From positions 1,984,001-2,048,000 of the forward strand of contig AP025583.1 of the NCBI GenBank assembly GCA_022846095.1: 64,000 nucleotides of DNA, written 5' to 3'. Below are positions 33,926 through 42,783 of this stretch, in pieces. Every line of letters begins with the position of its first letter. Position 1 is the first letter of the stretch. Both the position numbers and the translations under genes were made by a program. Below the pieces are notes generated by a model. It was given only the letters and a program-made list of their open reading frames with translations, had not been told where the DNA came from and did not search any database. Origin of the DNA: Oscillospiraceae bacterium. Lineage in GTDB: Bacteria; Bacillota; Clostridia; Oscillospirales; Oscillospiraceae.

Positions 33926-34395
33926 GGATTGGACACGGCTACGACGTACATAGGCTCACGCAGGGGCGCAGGCTCGTCCTGGGCGGCGTGGACATCCCCT
34001 GGGACAGGGGCCTGCTGGGCCACTCGGACGCCGACGTGCTCACCCACGCCGTGATGGACGCCCTGCTGGGCGCGGCGGGCCTGGGGGACATCGGGAAGGC
34101 CTTCCCCGACACCGACCCGGCCTACGAGGGCGCGGACAGCGTGGCGCTGCTGGAGCGGGTGGCGCGTATGATAGGGCAGGCGGGGTACCGGGTGGGCAAC
34201 GTGGACGCCACCGTGCTGGCCCAGCGCCCCAAGCTGCTGCCCCACATCCCGCAGATGCGGATGAACCTGGCCCGGGCCATGGGCGTGGCGGAGGGCCGGG
34301 TGAACGTGAAGGCCACCACCGAGGAGGGGCTGGGCTTTACCGGCTCCGGCGAGGGCATGGCGGCCCACGCGGTTTGCCTGCTGGAAGAAAACTGA
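33922..34395 (+). CDS. ispF: 2-C-methyl-D-erythritol 2,4-cyclodiphosphate synthase
   Basis: 157 residues, the standard length. IspF forms the cyclic diphosphate of the MEP pathway as a zinc-dependent trimer. Signatures: [11 protein letters not shown] (Asp and His ligands), [54 protein letters not shown] and [19 protein letters not shown] start in the ATGA-like overlap with ispD, so the two are coupled. Confidence 0.97.
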   Translation: MRIGHGYDVHRLTQGRRLVLGGVDIPWDRGLLGHSDADVLTHAVMDALLGAAGLGDIGKAFPDTDPAYEGADSVALLERVARMIGQAGYRVGNVDATVLAQRPKLLPHIPQMRMNLARAMGVAEGRVNVKATTEEGLGFTGSGEGMAAHAVCLLEEN

Positions 34396-34414
34396 ACGGC
34401 GTGAATCCCCAACG

Positions 34415-34448
34415 GCTCCTCTCGTGCATACAATGTGCCGAGAGGAGC
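34415..34448 (+). promoter_or_regulatory. hairpin that covers the ribosome binding site of the DUF3343 gene
   Basis: A perfect 10-bp stem (34415-34424 with 34439-34448). The right arm includes the AGAGGAG Shine-Dalgarno of the next gene, and TTTT follows at 34450-34453. It can be read as a weak terminator of ispDF or as a structure that hides the ribosome binding site. Confidence 0.55.
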
Positions 34449-34456
34449 GTTTTGCT

Positions 34457-34711
34457 ATGGTTTACTATCTCATCGTCTGCCGCTCGCTGACGTACGCCCA
34501 GCGGACGGCCTCCGCTCTGGAGCGGGCGGGCATCACCGCCCATATCCTCCGCTCGCCCAAGTCCATCTCGGGCGAGGGGTGCAGCCACTCGGTGAAGGTC
34601 TCCGAGCGCCGGCTGGCCGACGCCCTGGTGGTGCTGGGCCGGGTGGGGCTGACCCCCAAGCGGATCTATATCATATCCAGCGACGGCAGTTACAAAGAGG
34701 TGCTGTTATGA
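34457..34711 (+). CDS. DUF3343 (putative Se/S carrier-like) protein
   Basis: 84 residues. The fold family (YLIVCRSLTYAQRTASALERAGI, then LRSPKSISGEGCSHSVKV and LGRVGLTPKRIYI) matches DUF3343, small proteins linked by others to selenium or sulfur transfer. The single Cys in GEGCSHS is the likely carrier residue. It overlaps the following cysteine-desulfurase-like gene by 4 nt (ATGA), which supports a donor-acceptor pair. ATG 34457 chosen for GAGGAG 9-10 nt upstream. Confidence 0.85.
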   Translation: MVYYLIVCRSLTYAQRTASALERAGITAHILRSPKSISGEGCSHSVKVSERRLADALVVLGRVGLTPKRIYIISSDGSYKEVLL

Positions 34712-35838
34712 TCTATCTGGACAGCGCCGCCACCACCCTGCAAAAGCCGCCCGCCGTGGCGCGGGCGGCTTCTTATGCCATCGGGCACCTGGCCAGCCCC
34801 GGACGGGGCGGCCACAAGCCCGCCATGCTGGCGGCCGACACGGCCTTCGCCTGCCGGGAGGCCGCCGCGGACTTATTCCACGTGCAGGACCCGGAGCACG
34901 TGGTGCTCACCTTCAACGCCACCCACGGGCTGAATATCGCCATCAAATCCCTGGTGAAGCCGGGGGACACCGTACTCATATCGGGCTACGAGCACAACGC
35001 CGTCACCCGGCCCCTGGCCGCCCTGGGCGCCAAGGTGAAGGTGTGCGCCTCGTCCCTCTTCGAGCCGGAGGTCGTCCTCCACCAGTTTGAGGAGAAGCTG
35101 ACGGGGGAGGTCAAGTGCGTCGTCTGCAACCACGTGTCCAACGTATTCGGGTACGTACTGCCGGTGGAGCAGATCGCCCGGGTGTGCCGGGAGCGGGGGG
35201 TGCCCTTTATCCTGGACGCGTCCCAGTCCGCCGGATGCCTGGAGGTAAATATGACCGCCCTGGGCGCCGCCTTCATCGCCATGCCCGGCCACAAGGGGCT
35301 CTACGGCCCCCAGGGCACCGGCCTGCTGCTGTGCGGCGACACCACCACCCCGCTCCTGGAGGGGGGCACGGGCAGCGCCTCGGCCCAGCAGCTGATGCCC
35401 GATTTCCTGCCCGACCGGCTGGAGGCCGGCACCCACAACATCGCCGGCGTGGCCGGGCTGCTGGAGGGCATCCGCTTCGTCCAGGAAAAGACCCCCAAGG
35501 TCATCCTGGAGCACGAAAAGCGCCTGCTGGCCCAGGCGGCGGACGGCCTGTCCGGCCTGAAGGGCGTGCGCGCCTACGCCTCGCCCCACCAGTTCGCCCA
35601 GGCCGGGGTCCTGTCCCTCCAGATCCGCGGCATGGACTGCGAGGCGGTGGGGGAGGCCCTGGCGGAGCGGGAGATCGCCGTGCGTTCCGGGCTCCACTGC
35701 GCCCCCCTGGCCCACCGCTCGGCCGGTACGCTGGAGCAGGGGACGGTGCGGGCCAGCTTCTCCGCCTTCAACACCCCGCGGGAGGTGGACCGCTTCGTCC
35801 GGGAGACCGCACGCCTGGCCCAGCGGGCCGCGCAGTGA
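34708..35838 (+). CDS. cysteine desulfurase-like PLP enzyme (aminotransferase class V)
   Basis: 376 residues. N-terminal MIYLDSAATTLQKP, the PLP-binding His in GYEHNAVTRP, Asp in ILDASQSAG and the Schiff-base Lys in MPGHKGLYGPQGTG (~195) define the family. The catalytic Cys of sulfur-transferring members is present in RSGLHCAPLAH (~327). It may release sulfur or selenium from cysteine or selenocysteine and pass it to the DUF3343 protein encoded just before; that link is inference from coupling. Followed by a strong terminator. Confidence 0.88.
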   Translation: MIYLDSAATTLQKPPAVARAASYAIGHLASPGRGGHKPAMLAADTAFACREAAADLFHVQDPEHVVLTFNATHGLNIAIKSLVKPGDTVLISGYEHNAVTRPLAALGAKVKVCASSLFEPEVVLHQFEEKLTGEVKCVVCNHVSNVFGYVLPVEQIARVCRERGVPFILDASQSAGCLEVNMTALGAAFIAMPGHKGLYGPQGTGLLLCGDTTTPLLEGGTGSASAQQLMPDFLPDRLEAGTHNIAGVAGLLEGIRFVQEKTPKVILEHEKRLLAQAADGLSGLKGVRAYASPHQFAQAGVLSLQIRGMDCEAVGEALAEREIAVRSGLHCAPLAHRSAGTLEQGTVRASFSAFNTPREVDRFVRETARLAQRAAQ

Positions 35839-35851
35839 CACAGAGCGCGCA

Positions 35852-35886
35852 AGCGCCGGGACGCAGTTGCGTTCCGGCGCTTTTTC
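35852..35886 (+). terminator. intrinsic terminator after the cysteine desulfurase-like gene
   Basis: A long stem-loop with outer arms AGCGCCGG (35852-35859) and CCGGCGCT (35874-35881), inner ACGCA/TGCGT pairing, and a T5 tail. Confidence 0.9.
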
Positions 35887-35900
35887 CGTCCGGAAACCCC

Positions 35901-35929
35901 TTGGAAACCGCTGTATGTTAATATAAAAT
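35901..35929 (+). promoter_or_regulatory. upstream candidate promoter of cdaA
   Basis: TTGGAA (35901-35906) and TAAAAT (35924-35929) with a 17-bp spacer. A better promoter lies just downstream. Confidence 0.45.
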
Positions 35930-35944
35930 TCATCTTCCATTCTC

Positions 35945-35973
35945 TTGCCAAGCCGGGCATGATAAAGTATAAT
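35945..35973 (+). promoter_or_regulatory. sigma-A promoter of cdaA-cdaR
   Basis: TTGCCA (35945-35950) and a perfect TATAAT (35968-35973) with a 17-bp spacer, 79 bp before the cdaA start. Confidence 0.85.
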
Positions 35974-36052
35974 ATCTTGAATAGGGTGAAATTACTTCGC
36001 CCACTCAATACCAGGCAGGCGGCGCTTGGCCGGGACCGGGAGAGAGGTAGAG

Positions 36053-36940
36053 ATGGAATACTTTATGGAGGCCGTGCAGAGGGGCCTGGGCAATATCAGG
36101 CTCATTGGGATCACCGATGTCATAGACATCCTGATCATGGCCTTTGTTATCTATAAGCTCATGATGCTGATCCGCCGCACCAGCTCCGGACAGGTGGCCA
36201 AGGGCATCGTGCTGCTGCTGGCTGCCCTGTGGGTGTCCCAGCTGGCCCACCTCAACACGGTAAACTTTATCCTGGGCAAGACGGTGGAGTGGGGCGTGGT
36301 GGCCCTGGTGGTCCTGTTCCAGCCTGAAATCCGCAAATTTCTGGAGCAGGTGGGATCCAGCAAGCTGGGCAGCGTCCTCTCCCACCCGGACACGCCGGAC
36401 GAGATAGAGCACGCCATCCTCCAGACGGTGGAGGCATACACCTCGCTGTCCAAGACCAAGACCGGCGCCCTGATGGTCTTTGAGCGCAAGAACCTGCTGG
36501 ACGACGCCATCCGCACCGGCACGGCGCTGGACTGCCAGGTGAACAGCGAGCTTTTGAAGAACATTTTTTGGAACAAGGCCCCCATGCACGACGGCGCGGT
36601 CATCGTGCGCGGCGGGCGCATCGCGGGCGCGGGGTGCATGCTCCCCCTGTCGGGCAACGTGAACCTGTCCCGGGAGCTGGGGATGCGCCACCGGGCGGGC
36701 ATCGGCGCCAGCGAGCACTCGGACGCGGTGGTGGCCATCGTGTCGGAGGAGACCGGCTCCATCTCGGTGGCGGTGGGCGGCATGCTCAAGCGCCACCTGG
36801 CCCCGGAGACCCTGGAACGGCTGCTGCGCAACGAGCTGATGCCCCAGGCGGAGGAGAAGGAGCCCTCCAGATTCTTTATTACAAACCTGCTGCGCGGCAG
36901 AAAGGGGGAGAACGGCGATGGGGAAGATAAAGGACAGTAA
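36053..36940 (+). CDS. cdaA: diadenylate cyclase CdaA
   Basis: 295 residues. CdaA makes the second messenger c-di-AMP from ATP at the membrane. Three membrane helices (~20-95) precede the DAC domain (~100-260). The catalytic motifs are MHDGAVIV (DGA, ~181) and MRHRAGIGASEHSDA (RHR, ~210). The ATG at 36053 directly follows GAGGTAGAG; an in-frame GTG/ATG-like start upstream at 36026 lacks a ribosome binding site. It overlaps the CdaR gene by 23 nt. Confidence 0.95.
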   Translation: MEYFMEAVQRGLGNIRLIGITDVIDILIMAFVIYKLMMLIRRTSSGQVAKGIVLLLAALWVSQLAHLNTVNFILGKTVEWGVVALVVLFQPEIRKFLEQVGSSKLGSVLSHPDTPDEIEHAILQTVEAYTSLSKTKTGALMVFERKNLLDDAIRTGTALDCQVNSELLKNIFWNKAPMHDGAVIVRGGRIAGAGCMLPLSGNVNLSRELGMRHRAGIGASEHSDAVVAIVSEETGSISVAVGGMLKRHLAPETLERLLRNELMPQAEEKEPSRFFITNLLRGRKGENGDGEDKGQ

Positions 36941-38174
36941 GTGGACCTACGTTGTGCTCTCCCTGCTCATGGCGGCAATTCTGTGGTTCTACGTGACCAC
37001 CACCCTGGACACGGAGATCGACGACTACGTGCGGGGCGTACAGGTGGTCTTTAACGGGGAGGATCTGCTGGCCCAGCGGGGGCTGATGATCTCCGAGGGG
37101 GCCGAGCAGAGCCTGAACCTATACGTCCGCGCCAAGCGGGAAACGATGGTGAGCCTGCAAAACGGCACCGTTACCGTGGAGGTGGACGTGTCCGGCATCA
37201 CCAACCCCGGGCCCTATACCCAGGGGGCCAGGCCCAACTATACCGCCGCCGGGGTTTCCAACAGCCAGGTGAACGTGCTCAACCCCAACCCCATCAACAT
37301 CCAGTTCACCGTATCCCGCAGGACGGACCGCGCGGTGCCGGTGCGGGGCCAGTTCAGCGGCGGCATCGCCGAGGGGCACCAGATGGGCGAGTTCTCCTTC
37401 GCCCCCGCCGAAATCACCATCAGCGGGCAGGAGGAGCTGGTCAACCAGGTGGATCACGTGCTGGTGAGCCTGAACCGCGACAATCTGTCCGAGACCTTCA
37501 CGGGGGATATGCCCTTCACCCTGGTGGACGCCAATGGGAACGTGCTGGAGGGGCTGGACGTGGAGACCAACGTGAGCACCGTCCAGGTCACCCTGCCGGT
37601 GGTCACCCTCAAGACCGTGCCCCTCACCGTGGACATCATTCCAGGCGGCGGCGCCACCGCGGAGAACGTGGAGCTGCTGTTCCTGCCCGAGGGCACGGCG
37701 GAAAAGACCATTACCGTTTCGGGCAGCGACGCGGACCTGGAGGGCCTCACCGAAATCTACCTGGGCAGCATCGATTTGCAGAAGGTTTTCAGCAGCGGCG
37801 CGCCGCAGAAGATCGAGTTCCCTGTGGTGCTGGACCCCGCCCTCACCAACGTGAGCGGGGAGACCTCGATCACCGTCTCGGTGGAGATTAAGGGCCTGGC
37901 CATCGGGATCATCGAGGTGGACAATATCAAGATCATCAACGTGCCCGAGGGCTACACCGCCGAGTCGGTGACCAAGACCCGGCAGGTGCAGATCCGGGGC
38001 ACCCAGGAGGCCGTGGACGCGGTGATCCCCGCCCAGCTGCGCATCGTGGCCGACCTCACCGGCATTCAGGAGGCCACCGGGAACCAGACCTGGCCCGTCA
38101 AGGTGTACCTGGACGGCAGCAGCGACGTGGGCGTGGTGGGCGACTACAACATTACGATTGCCCTTTCACAGTAA
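36918..38174 (+). CDS. cdaR: YbbR-domain protein, regulator of CdaA
   Basis: 418 residues with one N-terminal membrane helix (~9-28) and four extracellular YbbR-like repeats (~35-110, ~125-205, ~220-305, ~315-418). CdaR interacts with CdaA and modulates c-di-AMP synthesis in Firmicutes. The start lies within the end of cdaA, so the pair is coupled. The usual third gene glmM is absent; an RseC-like gene follows instead. Confidence 0.92.
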   Translation: MGKIKDSKWTYVVLSLLMAAILWFYVTTTLDTEIDDYVRGVQVVFNGEDLLAQRGLMISEGAEQSLNLYVRAKRETMVSLQNGTVTVEVDVSGITNPGPYTQGARPNYTAAGVSNSQVNVLNPNPINIQFTVSRRTDRAVPVRGQFSGGIAEGHQMGEFSFAPAEITISGQEELVNQVDHVLVSLNRDNLSETFTGDMPFTLVDANGNVLEGLDVETNVSTVQVTLPVVTLKTVPLTVDIIPGGGATAENVELLFLPEGTAEKTITVSGSDADLEGLTEIYLGSIDLQKVFSSGAPQKIEFPVVLDPALTNVSGETSITVSVEIKGLAIGIIEVDNIKIINVPEGYTAESVTKTRQVQIRGTQEAVDAVIPAQLRIVADLTGIQEATGNQTWPVKVYLDGSSDVGVVGDYNITIALSQ

Positions 38175-38184
38175 AGGAGATTCT

Positions 38185-38619
38185 ATGACACAGCAAAAAG
38201 CGAGGGTCGTGCGCCTGCTGGACGGCGGCCGGGCCGAGGTCACGGTGACCCGGCAGACCGCCTGCGGGCACGACTGCTCCAAATGCGGCGGCGGGTGCAG
38301 TGAGCTCACCGCCCGCGAGGACGTGACCGTCACGGCGGTAAACCCCATCCACGCAGCCCCGGGCGATCTGGTGACGGTGGAGACCGCCACCTCCGGCGTA
38401 CTGGGGGCGGCCGCCCTGGTCTACCTGGTCCCCTTCGCCCTGTTCTTCCTGGGCTATTTCCTGGCCGGGGGCCTGCTGCACGCGGGGGAGGGGGCCAGCA
38501 TCGCCGTGGGCGGCGCGGGCTTCGCCCTGGGCATCCTCCTGGCCGTGCTGCTGGACCGGCGGGTGAAGCGTAACCGCTCTCTGGTCTTTCAAATTACCAG
38601 CATCCAGCAGGCGGCCTGA
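38185..38619 (+). CDS. RseC/MucC-like membrane protein
   Basis: 144 residues. The N-terminal half carries a cysteine cluster (GHDCSKCGGGCSE, ~30-42) and two membrane helices follow (~72-92, ~100-120), as in the SoxR-reducing/RseC family. Members are linked to redox or electron transfer complexes, but the exact function is open. AAAGGAG 5-6 nt ahead of ATG 38185. Its stop overlaps the next start (TGATG). Confidence 0.82.
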   Translation: MTQQKARVVRLLDGGRAEVTVTRQTACGHDCSKCGGGCSELTAREDVTVTAVNPIHAAPGDLVTVETATSGVLGAAALVYLVPFALFFLGYFLAGGLLHAGEGASIAVGGAGFALGILLAVLLDRRVKRNRSLVFQITSIQQAA

Positions 38620-39488
38620 TGTTCGGTTACGTCAGGCCCCTGAAGGACGAGTTGCGGGTGCGCGAGCTGCACGACTACGAGGCGGCCTACTGCGGACTGT
38701 GCCGGGCCATCGGCAGGCGCAACGGCTTTCCCGCCCGCATGTTCCTCAACTACGACTTCGCGTTCCTGGCCATGCTGCTCTCCCCGGCCCAGGGGCGGCC
38801 CGAGATCCGGAAATGCCGCTGCCCCGCCCGGCTGTGGTGCACGAAAAAGGCCTGCGCGGTACACCCCGGCCTGGACGCCGCCGCCGACGAGAGCACCATC
38901 CTCAGCTACTGGAAGCTGCGGGACACCGTGGCCGACGGCTCCTTCTGGGCGCGGCTGGGGGCGCGGGCGTGCTCGCTGCTGCTGCGGCCGTCCTACCGCC
39001 GCGCGGCGGCGCTGCGGCCGGAGTTCGACAGGCAGGTGTGTGCCTGCCTGGAGGAACTGCGTGGGCTGGAGGGGGAGAACTGCCCCTCCCTGGACCGCAC
39101 GGCGGACACCTTTGCCCGCATCCTCCGCGCCGCCGCGCCCCCCACGGGGGACGAGGGCCGGGACCGGGGGCTGGGGGAGCTGCTGTACCACGTGGGCCGC
39201 TGGATCTACCTGGTGGACGCGTGGGACGATCTGGAGGAGGACAGGCGCACCGGGGGCTACAACCCGGTGTCCGCCCGCTTCCCCGGCGCGGAGGCGGAGA
39301 ACCGGGACTACCTGCGCACCACCCTGCGCCACTCCCGCAATCTGGCCGCGGCGGCCTGCGCCCTGCTGGAGCCGGGCTGCTGGGGGGGCGTACTGGAGAA
39401 TATACTCTATCTCGGCCTCCCGGCGGTGGAGGAGCTGGTCTTTACGGGCCGGTGGAATAAAAAGAGCAACAGGAGAACGGATACATGA
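38619..39488 (+). CDS. DUF5685 family protein
   Basis: 289 residues, rich in cysteine ([20 protein letters not shown]) and helices. The start [30 protein letters not shown] and [25 protein letters not shown] are the DUF5685 pattern. The aspartate-rich DAWDDLEED resembles a metal-binding or prenyl-synthase-like motif, but no enzyme activity is known to me. Always near DnaJ-like genes in relatives, as here (4-nt overlap). Confidence 0.8.
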   Translation: MFGYVRPLKDELRVRELHDYEAAYCGLCRAIGRRNGFPARMFLNYDFAFLAMLLSPAQGRPEIRKCRCPARLWCTKKACAVHPGLDAAADESTILSYWKLRDTVADGSFWARLGARACSLLLRPSYRRAAALRPEFDRQVCACLEELRGLEGENCPSLDRTADTFARILRAAAPPTGDEGRDRGLGELLYHVGRWIYLVDAWDDLEEDRRTGGYNPVSARFPGAEAENRDYLRTTLRHSRNLAAAACALLEPGCWGGVLENILYLGLPAVEELVFTGRWNKKSNRRTDT

Positions 39489-40096
39489 GTGATCCATACA
39501 GCGTATTGGGCGTCAAGGCGGATGCCAGCGACGAGGAGATCAAGCGGGCCTACCGGGAACTGGCGCGGAAGTACCACCCGGACAACTACCAGAACAACCC
39601 CCTGGCGGACCTGGCCGAGGAGAAGATGAAGGAGATCAACGAGGCCTACGACGCCATCAACAAGCAGCGCTCCGGCGGCGGGGGTTACGGCGGCTACCAG
39701 AGCCAGGGGGGCTACCAGGGCGCGTACCAGCAGCAGCGCCAGTCCTCCGCCTCGGGCAGCCCGCTGTACAGCCGCGTGCGCCAGGCCATCAACCAGGGGG
39801 ATCTGGGCAGCGCCGAGCAGCTGCTGCGCAACGCCCCCGGCCAGGACGGGGAGTGGCATTTCCTCATGGGCTCCATCGCCTACCGCAAGGGCTGGCTGGA
39901 CGAGGCCATGCAGCACTACCAGGTGGCCTGCAACATGGACCCCGGCAACGCGGAGTACCGCCAGGCCCTGGCCATGATGCAGCAGGGGGGACAGGCCTAC
40001 CGGCCCTACGGGTACAGCCGGGGCGGCATGGACTCCTGCGACTGCTGCACCACCATGCTGTGCATGAACTGCCTCTGCGGCGGCTGCGGGAACTGA
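39485..40096 (+). CDS. J-domain protein with TPR-like and cysteine-rich tail
   Basis: 203 residues. The N-terminal J domain (~2-68) has the HPD tripeptide in RKYHPDNYQ, so it can stimulate a DnaK ATPase. A Gly/Tyr/Gln-rich linker (~70-98) follows, then a tetratricopeptide-like helix pair (~105-165). The C-terminus has seven cysteines within ~20 residues ([15 protein letters not shown]). It lacks the DnaJ zinc fingers and substrate domains, so it is a specialised co-chaperone. ATGA overlap with DUF5685. Confidence 0.87.
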   Translation: MSDPYSVLGVKADASDEEIKRAYRELARKYHPDNYQNNPLADLAEEKMKEINEAYDAINKQRSGGGGYGGYQSQGGYQGAYQQQRQSSASGSPLYSRVRQAINQGDLGSAEQLLRNAPGQDGEWHFLMGSIAYRKGWLDEAMQHYQVACNMDPGNAEYRQALAMMQQGGQAYRPYGYSRGGMDSCDCCTTMLCMNCLCGGCGN

Positions 40097-40100
40097 CGGC

Positions 40101-40634
40101 GTGGGCCGTACAAGGGGTTCCGACGCCAAGCGCACGGCGCTGGTGGGGGTGTTGAGCGCCCTGTCGCTGGCGTTGCTCTACGCCGCGAATCTGGCCCCCG
40201 GCGGGCGGATGGGCGTGGTGGCGGCGGCGGGGCTGGTACCCGCGGCCGCGGTGGTTTCGGCCGGGCTGCCCGCCGGGCTGTTCTGCTATGCCGCCACCGG
40301 ACTGCTGGGCCTGCTGCTGGTGCCCGACAAGGGGACGGCGGCGCTGTACCTGATCTTTTTCGGGCTCTACCCCGTGGTCAAGAGCCTCATTGAGCGCATT
40401 AAAAGCCTGCCGGCGGAATATCTGTGCAAGCTGGCCTTTTTCAACGCGGTGCTCTCCCTGTTCTGGTTCGGCCTGCGGGGGATTTTCCTGCCCTTCCTGC
40501 CTCCGGCCCTCACCGGGGCGGCCTGGCTGGTGTACGCGGCGGGGAATCTCGCCTTTTTGGCCTACGATTTCGGCTTTTCCAAGCTGATCGCCTTTTATGC
40601 CGGGCGCATCGACAGCGCGCTGCGCAGAGGATAG
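40101..40634 (+). CDS. multi-spanning membrane protein of unknown function
   Basis: 177 residues with five to six predicted membrane helices and a basic N-terminus (RTRGSDAKRT). The overall look is similar to small ECF-transporter-like or DUF2232-like proteins, but no family could be named with confidence. GTG start 4 nt after the J-domain gene, so it belongs to the same operon. Confidence 0.65.
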   Translation: MGRTRGSDAKRTALVGVLSALSLALLYAANLAPGGRMGVVAAAGLVPAAAVVSAGLPAGLFCYAATGLLGLLLVPDKGTAALYLIFFGLYPVVKSLIERIKSLPAEYLCKLAFFNAVLSLFWFGLRGIFLPFLPPALTGAAWLVYAAGNLAFLAYDFGFSKLIAFYAGRIDSALRRG

Positions 40635-40637
40635 GCC

Positions 40638-40666
40638 TTTTCAAATGGCTGAAACTCTGCTATAAT
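40638..40666 (+). promoter_or_regulatory. sigma-A promoter of yicC
   Basis: TTTTCA (40638-40643) and a perfect TATAAT (40661-40666) with a 17-bp spacer, 49 bp before the start. Confidence 0.6.
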
Positions 40667-40714
40667 AATACGATCACATGATCCCGACAACACAAAAGAA
40701 CAGGGGGGACCCCT

Positions 40715-41593
40715 TTGATCAAGAGTATGACCGGCTACGGCAGGGGGGAGGCCGTCTTGAACGGCCGCACCATCACGGTGGAGCTTCGCTCGGTGAACAA
40801 CCGCTACCTGGACTGCACCGTGAAGCTGCCGCGCATCTACGTCTTCGCGGAGGACGCCATCAAGGCCAGGGTCCAGCAGCATATCTCCCGGGGCAAGGTG
40901 GACGTGTTCATCTCCATCGGCCAGTCCGAGGCCGGGGATGTGAAGATCTCGGTGAACAAGCCCGTGGCCGACGGGTACTACGCCGCGCTGTGTGCCCTGC
41001 GGGATACATACGGCCTGCGGGACGACATCTCGGTGGGGCTCCTCTCCCGGTTCCAGGACGTGTTCCTGGTGGAGAAGACCCAGGAGGATCTGGAGGCCGT
41101 GTCGGCCGACCTGTGCCAGGTGCTGGAGCTGGCCCTGGCGGACTTTGACGCCATGCGGGAGCGGGAGGGCGAAAAGCTGCTCCAGGACGTGAGGGGCCGG
41201 GCGGACACCATCGCCGCGCTCACCGCCCAGGTGGAGGAGCGCGCCCCCGGCATCGTGCGGGACTACCGCGCCAAGCTGGAGGCCAAGATGGCCGAGGTGC
41301 TCCAGAACACCCAGTTGGAGGCCAGCCGCATCCTCACCGAGGCGGCCATCTTCGCCGATAAGGTGGCGGTGGACGAGGAGCTGGTGCGCCTGCGCAGCCA
41401 CCTGTCCCAGCTGGAGCACATGCTCTCGGCGGGCGGCGCCGTGGGGCGCAAGCTGGACTTCCTGATCCAGGAGTTCAACCGGGAGGCCAACACCATCGGC
41501 TCCAAGTGCGGCGACATCGAGACCGCCCGCGTGGTGGTGGACATCAAGGCCGAGATTGAGAAGATCCGGGAGCAGATCCAGAACATCGAATAG
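40715..41593 (+). CDS. yicC: YicC/YloC family endoribonuclease
   Basis: 292 residues. N-terminal [12 protein letters not shown] and [19 protein letters not shown], and the C-terminal DUF1732 block ([45 protein letters not shown]) are unmistakable. Family members have been shown to cut RNA. TTG start behind AGGGGGG. It heads yicC-remA-gmk-rpoZ, the usual order. Confidence 0.95.
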   Translation: MIKSMTGYGRGEAVLNGRTITVELRSVNNRYLDCTVKLPRIYVFAEDAIKARVQQHISRGKVDVFISIGQSEAGDVKISVNKPVADGYYAALCALRDTYGLRDDISVGLLSRFQDVFLVEKTQEDLEAVSADLCQVLELALADFDAMREREGEKLLQDVRGRADTIAALTAQVEERAPGIVRDYRAKLEAKMAEVLQNTQLEASRILTEAAIFADKVAVDEELVRLRSHLSQLEHMLSAGGAVGRKLDFLIQEFNREANTIGSKCGDIETARVVVDIKAEIEKIREQIQNIE

Positions 41594-41609
41594 AAGCGGA
41601 GGCAAATCC

Positions 41610-41879
41610 ATGAAGCTAATCAATATCGGCTTCGGCAACATGGTCTCCGCCGGACGCCTGATTGCCATCGTAAGCCCCGAGTCGGCCCCCATCAAGCGCA
41701 TGGTGCAGGAGGCGCGGGACCGGGGCGTGCTGATTGATGCCACCTACGGCCGGCGCACCCGGGCCGTGCTGATTATGGACAGCGACCATATCGTCCTCTC
41801 CGCCCTCCAGCCCGAGACCGTGGCCGGGCGCCTGGTGGGCAAGGAGCCCGAGGCCGGCGCGGAGGAGGACGAGGCATGA
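41610..41879 (+). CDS. remA: DUF370/RemA family regulator
   Basis: 89 residues. [31 protein letters not shown] (landmark residues 1-31) and [29 protein letters not shown] are the RemA hallmarks. In Bacillus RemA activates matrix and osmoprotection genes by binding DNA as a ring. The role here is likely wider, as the gene is conserved before gmk. An acidic C-terminal tail (EAGAEEDEA) is extra. CGGAGG 9 nt before ATG 41610. Overlaps gmk by 4 nt. Confidence 0.93.
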   Translation: MKLINIGFGNMVSAGRLIAIVSPESAPIKRMVQEARDRGVLIDATYGRRTRAVLIMDSDHIVLSALQPETVAGRLVGKEPEAGAEEDEA

Positions 41880-42484
41880 TGCGGAAAAAGAGGAAGGGGC
41901 AGCTCATCGTGCTCTCCGGGCCCTCCGGCGTGGGCAAGAGCACGGTGATCTCCGAGCTTTTGAGCGAGCGCGGGGACATCTACTTCTCGGTCTCCTTCAC
42001 CACCCGCGCGCCCCGGGTGGGCGAGGCCGACGGCGTCAACTACAACTTCGTCACCAGGGAGCAGTTCGAGGCCATGATCGCCCGGGACGAGCTGTTAGAG
42101 TACGCCGAATATGTCAATAATTACTATGGCACCTCCCTGAAGGTCATCCAGGATAAGCTGGATGCGGGGATCGACGTGCTGCTGGACATCGAGGTCCAGG
42201 GCGCCGCCAAGGTGCGCGCCAAGTGCCCGGAGGCGGTGCTCATCTTCATCATCCCGCCCTCCTTCGAGGAACTCTCCCGCCGCCTCCACGGCCGCAACAC
42301 CGACGGCGAGGAGGTCATCGCGGGCCGCCTCAAGAAGGCCCGTGAGGAGTACCAGGAGATCCCCAACTACGACTACCTGGTGGTCAACGACAAGGTGTCC
42401 GCCGCCGCCGCCGAGATCATCGCCGTGCTGACGGCGGAGAGCTGCCGCACCCGCAACCGCCTCCACCTGGTGGAGGGAATCTAG
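41876..42484 (+). CDS. gmk: guanylate kinase
   Basis: 202 residues. Gmk converts GMP to GDP and controls GTP and (p)ppGpp precursors. P-loop [10 protein letters not shown] (~14), [20 protein letters not shown] (GMP binding) and [13 protein letters not shown] follow the family. The basic start MMRKKRK is short. Coupled to remA by ATGA. Confidence 0.97.
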   Translation: MMRKKRKGQLIVLSGPSGVGKSTVISELLSERGDIYFSVSFTTRAPRVGEADGVNYNFVTREQFEAMIARDELLEYAEYVNNYYGTSLKVIQDKLDAGIDVLLDIEVQGAAKVRAKCPEAVLIFIIPPSFEELSRRLHGRNTDGEEVIAGRLKKAREEYQEIPNYDYLVVNDKVSAAAAEIIAVLTAESCRTRNRLHLVEGI

Positions 42485-42506
42485 AACTAAAGGAGTTTGA
42501 TGTCTT

Positions 42507-42698
42507 ATGATGCTCTACCCCCCGATGAACGAACTGCTGGCGGAGATCCCCAGCCGCTACATGCTGGTCAACGTGGTGGCCCAGCGGGCCCGCCAGATCG
42601 CCAGCGAGGCCGAGGACGCCGGTATGCCTCTGGACGACAAGCCCGTGAGCATCGCCATCCGCGAGGTGGCCGAGGGCAAGCTCACACCGCAGGACTGA
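42507..42698 (+). CDS. rpoZ: RNA polymerase omega subunit
   Basis: 63 residues, short but normal for the clostridial form. NELLAEIPSRYMLVNVVAQRARQI and PVSIAIREVAEGKLTP match omega, which wraps the beta-prime C-terminus. AAAGGAG lies about 10 nt before the ATG; an adjacent second Met leaves the exact start open by one or two codons. A terminator follows. Confidence 0.92.
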   Translation: MMLYPPMNELLAEIPSRYMLVNVVAQRARQIASEAEDAGMPLDDKPVSIAIREVAEGKLTPQD

Positions 42699-42705
42699 TA
42701 TGGTC

Positions 42706-42750
42706 AAGGCAAGCGGCAAGGCCCGTCACGGCCCCAACGCTTGCCTTTTC
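42706..42750 (+). terminator. terminator between rpoZ and priA
   Basis: A 10-bp stem (42706-42715 with 42738-42747), with an inner GC-rich pairing and a TTTTC tail. It argues for the priA start at 42784 rather than upstream. Confidence 0.75.
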
Positions 42751-42783
42751 TTGAATACCGCAACGCAGGGAGGGGAACGCTGG

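Noticed and set aside
34427-34434. CATACAAT, a perfect sigma-E -10 match before the DUF3343 gene
   Set aside because: It lies in the loop of a hairpin, and no -35-like ATA is found at 13-16 bp spacing.
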